Positions 6,984 to 11,957 of a DNA stretch of 11,957 bases are shown here, in pieces; position 1 is the stretch's first letter; each line of letters opens with the position of its first letter. Source of the DNA: Candidatus Bipolaricaulota bacterium (GTDB taxonomy: Bacteria > Bipolaricaulota > Bipolaricaulia > RBG-16-55-9); assembly GCA_027021605.1 (NCBI GenBank), contig JALUUA010000121.1, positions 1-11,957 of the forward strand, written 5' to 3'. The notes beneath the pieces are model-generated. The model was not told the DNA's origin. It worked only from the letters and a program-made list of their open reading frames with translations, and made no database searches. The position numbers were made by a program, and so were the translations under genes.

Positions 6984-9092
6984 CTAGAGCACCCGCAGCT
7001 CCTCGAAGAGCGCGCTTAGATCAACCACGGGGCGGCCCTGGGCGTCGCAGAGGGGCCGGAGGGCGGGAGCGGCCTTCGGGTAGACGGGCAGGCGCTCCGC
7101 CAGCCGCTCCTCGTAGCTTGTCACCGCCTCGTTCTTGTACAAGACGCCGATGGGGATGCGCTCGTCCCACTCCGCGGCCCTCCGCATGAACTCGGCCACC
7201 CTCTCGCGGATCTCCTCCTCGGTCATCCCCGGCTTGATTACGGGATCGTAGCCCTCCTCGTCCTCGAGCTTGTAGACCCGCGCGTTGTACCACTCCCGGG
7301 TGGTGAGGTCGTTGTAAGTCGGGCAGGGCTGGAGGACGTCCACGAGCGCCATCCCCTTGTGCTCGATCGCCTGCTGAATGATCTTGACGAGGTGGGGGAT
7401 GTCGAAGGCGTACCCGCGGGCGATGAAGGTGAAGCCCGCGCCGAACGCCAGCGCCAGGGGGTTGATCCCCTCGTTGATGTTCGGCTGCGGCAGGCTCTTC
7501 GTCCGCATCCCCAGGCGCAGGGTGGGCGACGCCTGCCCCTTGGTGAGCCCGTAGACCCCGTTGTCGTAGATGAGGTAGGTAAGATCCACGTTGCGCCGTC
7601 CGGCGTGGACGAAGTGGCCCGCCCCGATCCCCAGGCCGTCGCCGTCGCCGCCCACGGCAATGACAGTAAGCTCGGGGTTGGCCAGCTTGGCCCCCGTGGC
7701 GAAGGGGAGCACCCGCCCGTGGAGGGTGTGCACCCCGTAGGTCTTGACGTAGTGCACCGTCTTGGCGGAGCAGCCGATCCCCGAGAAGAGGGCCACCCGG
7801 TGGGGCGGGAGGTCCATCTGGGCTAACGTCATCTGGACGGCGTTTAAGATCCCGTAGTCCCCGCAGTTGTGCAGCACGGCGTTCTCGCTGACGTAGCACT
7901 CGACGTCCTCGACCTCCAGGTTCCAAACCGGGCCGTCGTACTCAAACGCCTCCACCGAGAAGACGGGCACCATCAAAAACCGATGGCGGTGGGTCGCGGA
8001 AGGAGCTACTTCCTCGGCGAAGACCGTCGAGGGCGGTCTGCCCTCCGGAACCTGGGCGGGGGACAGGGGTAGATCGAGGATCTCTAGGAGTCGGGGAAAG
8101 TCCCGCTTCCCGAGGACGTAGACGGCGTAGGAGGCCCGATGCCCGGGTCGGGCCGGCTCCCTTTGGATCGAGGGGGCGATCCCCTGGCGCAGCAACAGGA
8201 ACTTCAGCTGCTCGCACAGCACGTGCGAGACCGTCTTGTAGTGGGCTCGGGCCCTCTTAGGATCAATCCAGCCGTCGCCGCGCCACAGCCCTTTAAGCAG
8301 CTCGCGCTGCTTCTCCAAGGGGAGGAGCAGCACGAAGGGAGGCAGGCGCTTCCGGTCGGCCCCGCTTCCGAACCAAGCGCGAAACGCCCGCGCCAGACGC
8401 GAGGAGTTGATCATCAGCTCTACCTGATGCCCCTGCGTCTTCTCCTTGACCGCCACCTCCAACCCGAAGAGCCTGCGGACGATCCCCCGGAGGTCCTCGA
8501 CGTACTCCCGCTCGTTGAGGTGGAAGGAGAACCCGATGGCCGCGTCGATGCCCCCCTTGCTCGCCGAGCGGGTGTCGATCCAGCCCTCGGCCAAGTAGTA
8601 GCCCACCAGGCGCAGGAAGTCCCCGTCGACCTTCACCTCGTCGGGGAGGGGGAGGCTTCGGCGGTCTTGGGGCAGCGGCTCGGCCTCCTCCGGGAGCGGC
8701 AGCCTCTCGATGTCCACCACGTCCGTGGGGATCGGGTACGCGAGGTAGTCCCCCTTGCGAACGCGATCGACCCGCTCCCACACCAGATCAAAGCGCTCGT
8801 TGTGGCGCTTGGGATGGTCCCGACGGGCGATCAAGACGGGGTGCTCCGGGGTGAGCACCGTCTCCCCCAGGCACTTCGCCCTCAAGCGATAGAGCAACCC
8901 CCGGTGGCGGTGGGAGAAGACCTCCGTCACCCGATGGTAGCGCCCATCGAGCCCCATCACCTTGTCGCCCACCTGCAGGGTTTCGATCGGCTTGAGGTCG
9001 GGGTTGGTGTGGATCGGCGTGCCGGGGAGCACGCAGCCTGGGCACCAGTTGTTGTGCACGTCCGTCTTGTACTGCTGCACATTAGCGGCCAT
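6984..9092 (-). CDS. korB: 2-oxoacid:ferredoxin oxidoreductase beta subunit (KorB-type), intein-containing precursor
   Basis: The precursor is 702 aa; removing the intein (residues 20-409) leaves 312 aa, normal for a KorB-type beta subunit. The enzyme decarboxylates a 2-oxoacid (2-oxoglutarate, or possibly pyruvate or another) with CoA and passes electrons to ferredoxin in the cytoplasm. Beta-subunit marks are the split motif WCPG (16-19) plus CGDYGILNA (from Cys410), Cys441 in GIGCSAK and Cys590 in QPCPTYN. These correspond, with Cys17 and the spliced-in Cys410, to the four [4Fe-4S] ligands. The thiamine pyrophosphate/Mg site shows GDGDG (482-486) and YDNGVYGLTKGQ (509-520). ATG 9092 is chosen because it overlaps the korA end by 11 bases and has AAGGTGG about 9 bases upstream, giving translational coupling. 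The precursor carries Cys20 of the intein where Cys410 should be, so activity should depend on splicing. The substrate cannot be decided from sequence alone. Stop TAG at 6984-6986. Confidence 0.93.
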   Translation of the reverse strand: MAANVQQYKTDVHNNWCPGCVLPGTPIHTNPDLKPIETLQVGDKVMGLDGRYHRVTEVFSHRHRGLLYRLRAKCLGETVLTPEHPVLIARRDHPKRHNERFDLVWERVDRVRKGDYLAYPIPTDVVDIERLPLPEEAEPLPQDRRSLPLPDEVKVDGDFLRLVGYYLAEGWIDTRSASKGGIDAAIGFSFHLNEREYVEDLRGIVRRLFGLEVAVKEKTQGHQVELMINSSRLARAFRAWFGSGADRKRLPPFVLLLPLEKQRELLKGLWRGDGWIDPKRARAHYKTVSHVLCEQLKFLLLRQGIAPSIQREPARPGHRASYAVYVLGKRDFPRLLEILDLPLSPAQVPEGRPPSTVFAEEVAPSATHRHRFLMVPVFSVEAFEYDGPVWNLEVEDVECYVSENAVLHNCGDYGILNAVQMTLAQMDLPPHRVALFSGIGCSAKTVHYVKTYGVHTLHGRVLPFATGAKLANPELTVIAVGGDGDGLGIGAGHFVHAGRRNVDLTYLIYDNGVYGLTKGQASPTLRLGMRTKSLPQPNINEGINPLALAFGAGFTFIARGYAFDIPHLVKIIQQAIEHKGMALVDVLQPCPTYNDLTTREWYNARVYKLEDEEGYDPVIKPGMTEEEIRERVAEFMRRAAEWDERIPIGVLYKNEAVTSYEERLAERLPVYPKAAPALRPLCDAQGRPVVDLSALFEELRVL
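7866..9035 (-). mobile_element. Intein in KorB with two-motif LAGLIDADG homing endonuclease (390 aa, class 1 type)
   Basis: An in-frame 1170-base insertion encodes residues 20-409 of the KorB precursor. Block A begins Cys20-VLPGTP. Block B is TVLTPEHPVL with Thr81 and His84. Block F/G reads NLEVEDVECY...AVLHN with penultimate His408, terminal Asn409 and +1 residue Cys410. The endonuclease domain (about 157-345) has two dodecapeptides: LRLVGYYLAEG (160-170, acidic Glu169) and LLKGLWRGDG (265-274, acidic Asp273), so both catalytic acids are present. Splicing leaves WCPG joined to CGDYG, the conserved beta-subunit motif, with no gap or extra residue, which fixes the boundaries. In block F the usual His position is Glu398. 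GC content is like the host gene (8701-8760: 39 of 60 by hand count), with no stop or frameshift, so it looks functional and long adapted. Known inteins of this sort spread by cutting intein-free alleles; this insertion site is, as far as I can recall, not a standard listed one. Confidence 0.95.
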
Positions 9093-11109
9093 GGGTCAGC
9101 ACCACCTTCCGCGGGGCCCCTGCGCCCTCGCCCTCGTCGCCTTCTCCCCCGAGGAGGCAGCGCCGGAGCCCCTCGTAGACCTCCTCGACGGTCATCGGGC
9201 GTCCGTTGTACTTTACCAGCAGATGGTCGGCCGCAACGCCCGTCTGCTCGCGGACGAGGGCCGCCAGCTGGCCCGAGAAGTTGTTCTCCACCGCGATCAC
9301 CCGCTTGGCCCCCTCCAGCTCCTCCGCGACCTCGGGGGCGGGGAAGGGCCAGAGCAGGCGGACCTGGACGAACTTGAGCGGAAAGCCCTCCGCGCCCAAC
9401 AGCTCCATCGCCTCGAGGATGGCCCCCTTGGGCGAGCCCCAGCTGATCACGACGGCCTCGGCCTCCTCCGTGGGGTGCCCGAAGACGTTGAGCTTCTCCT
9501 CCCGCGGGATCTCGCGGGCGGCGGTCTCGAGCTTGCGCATGCGCTTCTCCATCATGCGGTCGCGCACCACGGGGTCCTCGGTGATGTGGCCCCACTCGTC
9601 GTGCTCGTCGCTGGTGAGCCAGAAGATCCCGCCCTCGGTCCCGGGGAGCGTCCGGGGGGAGATCCCGTCGTCGGTGAGGAGGAAGCGCCGGATCGCCCCG
9701 CCCTCGCTCAAGTTCAGCTCCCGGAGGTCGTCCTCCGCGAGGAGCTTCCCGCGCTCGATTTTTATGCCCTTCGTGTCGTAGAGGGGCCGCGTCTCGCTGG
9801 TCGAGGCCAGGGCCTTGTCCAAGAGGTGGATCACGGGGAGCTGGTACTTCTCGGCCCAGTTGAAGGCCCGGACCTCGTCGTAGAACGCCTCCTCTAAGTC
9901 CCCGGAGGCGAGCACGATGCGGGGCCCCTCGCCGTGGCCGGCGTGGAGCACGAAGCGCAGATCTCCCTGCTCGGTGCGGGTGGGCATCCCCGTGGAGGGG
10001 CTCCCCCGCTGGTAGAGGGTGATCACCACGGGGACCTCGTTGATCATCGCGAAGCCCAAGCCCTCGACCATGAGCGAAAAGCCCGGCCCGGAGGTCGAGG
10101 TGGCCGCCCGCGCCCCGGCAATGGCCGCCCCGATCGCCACGTCGATCGCCGCGATCTCGTCCTCCGTCTGCAGGACCAGTAGCGCACCCTCCCCGCCGTC
10201 GGTGTGCCGGAGCATCTGGTGGGACTCGAGGTAGACGCTCTCGTCGGTGGCGGGGCTTATGGGGTAGTAGGTCTGCACGGAGCAGCCCGCCAGGATCTTC
10301 CCCAGGGCGACGGCCTGCGTGCCGGTGAGGAAGAGGCGGGCCTCCTTCGCTTCCACGGGCTCCAGGCGCACCCGGAAGCCGTCCCCGAAGGTCTGGGCGA
10401 CGTACTCGTAGGCGAGCTCCGCCGCGCGGACGTTGGCCTCGATGACCTTGGCCTTGCCGTGGAAGACCTCCTCCAGGGCCTTCCGGACCCACTCGACCCC
10501 GTAGCCCAGGAGGGCCGTCGAGGCCGCCACGGCCAGGGTGTTCACCGCCCGCTTCAGCTTGCTTAAGGGCTGTTGGAGCTCCTCGGCCAGCCGCTGCAGC
10601 AGCTCGTCGTAGGGGATGGGGTAGAGCCCCACGCCCTCCTTCTCCACCACGCTCAGGAGGTCCTTGAGGGTGGTGCCCACGCCCTGCTGCTCCAGGAACC
10701 GCTGCATGTCGTCCCGGAAGCGGGCGCTGAGGGTGGGGACGCGCTCGAGGGGGGTCCGCTCCAGCTTGGGGTCGTAGACGATCCCGCCCCCCGGGACGAC
10801 GTCCGGGGCGTGGACGAAGACGGTCTCCGCGTCGAAGCTCACCAACAAATCCGCACGATGGCGAATCGCTTTTAAGGGCTTATCGGAGACGCGGACCTGG
10901 TAGTAGCTGTGCTCGCCCATGATGTTGCTGTAGTACTCGCGCTGGCCCAGCACGTAGAGGCCGCCGTGGGCACAGGCGCGGGCGAACACGTTGGCCGCGG
11001 AGTCCACGCCGCTCCCTTGGGCTCCGCCGATCAGCCAGCTTAGCCGGTTGATCCGTCGCTCCGCCTTGGGTTGCTCGGGTGCCTGCTCCTGCTTATGTTC
11101 CTGCTCCAT
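9082..11109 (-). CDS. korA: 2-oxoacid:ferredoxin oxidoreductase, fused gamma-alpha subunit (KorA-type)
   Basis: Encodes 675 aa from ATG 11109. The N-terminal 20 residues are charged and Gln/Glu-rich. The gamma domain spans about 22-215 (WLIGGAQGSGVDSAAN at 25-40, then GEHSYYQVRVSD). The alpha domain begins near 257, with YYPISPATDESVYLE (281-295), TSTSGPGFSLMVEGLGFA (338-354) and QRGSPSTGMPT (367-377), all characteristic of the pyrimidine-binding half of the thiamine pyrophosphate site. C-terminal GPs such as NVFGHPTEEAE and VENNFSGQLA also fit. With KorB it forms the complex that oxidises a 2-oxoacid to acyl-CoA, reducing ferredoxin, as in the reductive or oxidative TCA cycle or amino-acid fermentation. 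The start is uncertain: the frame stays open for 142 more codons upstream, but that reads through the preceding gene. ATG 11109 has a GGGAGG ribosome binding site about 13 bases away (rather long); ATG 11147 and 11159 are alternatives. The stop TAA overlaps the korB start. The Glu/Gly-rich tail near the C-terminus is unusual. Confidence 0.93.
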   Translation of the reverse strand: MEQEHKQEQAPEQPKAERRINRLSWLIGGAQGSGVDSAANVFARACAHGGLYVLGQREYYSNIMGEHSYYQVRVSDKPLKAIRHRADLLVSFDAETVFVHAPDVVPGGGIVYDPKLERTPLERVPTLSARFRDDMQRFLEQQGVGTTLKDLLSVVEKEGVGLYPIPYDELLQRLAEELQQPLSKLKRAVNTLAVAASTALLGYGVEWVRKALEEVFHGKAKVIEANVRAAELAYEYVAQTFGDGFRVRLEPVEAKEARLFLTGTQAVALGKILAGCSVQTYYPISPATDESVYLESHQMLRHTDGGEGALLVLQTEDEIAAIDVAIGAAIAGARAATSTSGPGFSLMVEGLGFAMINEVPVVITLYQRGSPSTGMPTRTEQGDLRFVLHAGHGEGPRIVLASGDLEEAFYDEVRAFNWAEKYQLPVIHLLDKALASTSETRPLYDTKGIKIERGKLLAEDDLRELNLSEGGAIRRFLLTDDGISPRTLPGTEGGIFWLTSDEHDEWGHITEDPVVRDRMMEKRMRKLETAAREIPREEKLNVFGHPTEEAEAVVISWGSPKGAILEAMELLGAEGFPLKFVQVRLLWPFPAPEVAEELEGAKRVIAVENNFSGQLAALVREQTGVAADHLLVKYNGRPMTVEEVYEGLRRCLLGGEGDEGEGAGAPRKVVLTHGR

Positions 11110-11141
11110 GGGGATTGTGCGCCCTCCCTTGGCCCAGCCGG

Positions 11142-11165
11142 TGGGCATACCGATGGGCATACCGA
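11142..11165. repeat. 12-bp perfect tandem duplication in the korA leader
   Basis: The unit TGGGCATACCGA occurs twice head to tail (11142-11153 and 11154-11165). On the minus strand each copy contains an ATG in frame with korA (starts 11147 and 11159), giving GMPIGMPTG ahead of the chosen start. It lies just downstream of the candidate -10 box, so it would form the first transcribed bases. It may be a slippage product; whether it alters the translation start or binds a regulator cannot be told. Confidence 0.7.
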
Positions 11166-11171
11166 GGGGTA

Positions 11172-11200
11172 ACTCTAGCAGGTTCCCCGGGAGGTTGCAA
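11172..11200 (-). promoter_or_regulatory. Candidate sigma70-like promoter for korAB
   Basis: On the minus strand, TTGCAA (11195-11200, 4/6 to TTGACA) and TAGAGT (11172-11177, 4/6 to TATAAT) are 17 bases apart, in otherwise GC-rich DNA where such matches are less expected. Transcription would begin near 11164, about 55 bases before ATG 11109. The site sits in the 242-base gap between the preceding gene and korA. It supports korAB being its own two-gene transcription unit, although read-through from the upstream gene is possible because no terminator hairpin is evident. Confidence 0.4.
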
Positions 11201-11239
11201 CCGACGGAAATCGCGGCCCGAACCCGGCGTGCGACGGGA

Positions 11240-11268
11240 ATCAGCGCCAGGAGGGGTCGCCCCAGCGG
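11240..11268 (-). repeat. 29-bp near-identical repeat, copy 1 (korA upstream region)
   Basis: Matches 11545-11573 at 27 of 29 bases in the same orientation, 305 bases away. In the minus frame that is open through korA, this copy reads PLGRPLLALI; the other copy, inside the preceding gene, reads PPGRPLLALM. Weaker protein similarity continues downstream (VRAA...G...PGNLL against VKAT...G...PGDLL). The sequence may therefore be a decayed partial copy of the 3' part of that gene. Confidence 0.75.
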
Positions 11269-11351
11269 GACGATCTTCTCTTCTCGCCTGTCTTGGTCCC
11301 GGGTGAACCGGGGAGAAAACGGGCGAACGGATGCGGAGCGGTGTAAGCCCC

Positions 11352-11957
11352 CTACCGCAACACGAGGACCTCGATGAGCCCTTCGCCCTCTTTGAGGGCC
11401 GTAAGCGCCTTGCCCACCAGGGCGTTTGGGCACGCCTCCACGGCCGGGCAGCGCATCACGTACCCGGGCTTCGAGGCCGTGGTGAGCAGATCCCCCGGCG
11501 CGATGGGGCCGTTCTCCGCCGTGGCCTTGACCCACACCCGCCCCATCAGCGCCAGGAGGGGCCGCCCCGGCGGCCGCGAGAGCGCCCGCTCCCAGACGAG
11601 CTGCCAGGCTTCCCCCTGCAGCAGGGCCCCAATTGTCACCGCCCCGCGCACGACTTTCACTTCCCTGCCCCCGCTCCCCGCCTGTGGACCGGACGAGGGT
11701 TCCGCGGAGAGCAGGCCCCTTAGGTTCACGATCCCTCCCCCACCACCGCCTGCCCAGGAGGTGAGCAGAGGCCGCAGCCCCGATCCGCGAAGCATCCGGA
11801 GGACCTGCAGGTGCTCCACCCAGTCCTGCTGCTCTTGGGGCTCGTTGGCCAGCGTAATTCCGGGGGAGGTGGCGATCACCCCGGCCACCCTCGGACTGAA
11901 GGGCCCACGGGCCTTGCGGTACTTGCCCGGGTGGTGAGGATCGATCTCGACCACGTC
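11352..11957 (-). CDS. C-terminal part of a probable secreted/surface protein (5' end beyond window)
   Basis: The minus frame is open from the right edge to TAG at 11352-11354; 201 codons are visible and the true start is outside. The visible protein begins DVVEIDPHHPGKYRKARGPF, then VAGVIATSPGITL, and ends with GRVWVKATAENGPIAPGDL, TASKPGYVM, GKALTAL and EGLIEVLVLR. I recall this combination (VVxxDP..., VAGVIS.xPGI, VKxxxENGPIxPGDLL, GKALxxLxxGEGLIxVLV) as a recurring C-terminal module of large exported or surface proteins in several bacterial phyla. Its biochemical role is not known to me. Between the two halves lies a less conserved insert with a Gly run and a Ser/Pro/Gly-rich stretch (11640-11760). 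The gene runs in the same direction as korA, which begins 242 bases further on. A metabolic link to korAB is not implied. Confidence 0.75.
   Translation of the reverse strand, partial: DVVEIDPHHPGKYRKARGPFSPRVAGVIATSPGITLANEPQEQQDWVEHLQVLRMLRGSGLRPLLTSWAGGGGGGIVNLRGLLSAEPSSGPQAGSGGREVKVVRGAVTIGALLQGEAWQLVWERALSRPPGRPLLALMGRVWVKATAENGPIAPGDLLTTASKPGYVMRCPAVEACPNALVGKALTALKEGEGLIEVLVLR
11545..11573 (-). repeat. 29-bp near-identical repeat, copy 2 (inside the upstream partial gene)
   Basis: Coding copy of the 29-bp repeat whose partner is at 11240-11268. Here it encodes PPGRPLLALM at the start of the conserved C-terminal module. The two differences are one C/T and one G/A change. Confidence 0.75.

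Noticed and set aside
7866..9035. Group I or II intron instead of an intein
   Set aside because: The insert is fully in frame, codes for intein blocks A, B, F and G, and has the Cys1 / His-Asn / +1 Cys splice residues.
8139..10492. Long open frames on the plus strand and in other minus frames over korA/korB (including a 511-codon and a 412-codon one)
   Set aside because: They are Arg/Gly/Pro-rich shadows of GC-rich genes; the true frames carry conserved KorA/KorB and intein motifs.
11110..11535. Upstream extension of korA to 11535 (817 aa)
   Set aside because: The extension runs through the 3' end of the preceding gene in another frame and lacks homology; the KorA gamma domain begins shortly after ATG 11109.

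Overview
The window is bacterial chromosome of high GC content. It carries ATG starts with Shine-Dalgarno sequences, sigma70-like promoter candidates, a lipobox lipoprotein and a BTAD/SARP-type regulator. The ferredoxin-linked 2-oxoacid oxidoreductase KorAB points to an anaerobic or microaerophilic metabolism. Nothing here fixes the phylum; the mix of korAB, an intein and NHL/GWN-repeat secreted proteins would suit an uncultured, possibly thermophilic lineage such as Bipolaricaulota/Acetothermia, but that is a weak guess.

Left part (1-3934, minus strand): a probable two-gene operon for extracytoplasmic proteins. The first gene encodes an 846-aa secreted protein: signal peptide, helical N-terminal part, two GWN...GYW repeats, a TIG-like domain and a FlgD-like C-terminal domain. 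Thirty bases downstream is a membrane-anchored NHL beta-propeller protein that runs off the left edge. The 5' two thirds of the 846-aa gene, the divergent promoter region and the first codons of the next gene form an AT-rich island (about 2300-4085) inside GC-rich DNA.

Middle (4032-6962, plus strand): a BTAD-domain transcriptional activator with a long TPR array, now split into two overlapping reading frames by an apparent one-base insertion near 5544. The TPR units keep an exact 40-residue phase across the break. It is followed after 26 bases by a 233-aa lipoprotein of unknown function.

Right part (6984-11109, minus strand): korA (gamma-alpha fusion) and korB (beta), overlapping by 11 bases. 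KorB is interrupted by a 390-residue intein with a two-motif LAGLIDADG endonuclease. It sits exactly inside the WCPG/CGDYG iron-sulfur motif, so splicing is needed to rebuild one [4Fe-4S] ligand and the enzyme. This is the most striking object in the window. Upstream of korA lie a plausible promoter, a 12-bp tandem repeat, and a 29-bp near-copy of sequence from the preceding gene. That preceding gene, cut by the right edge, ends in a module I recall from the C-termini of secreted or surface proteins.
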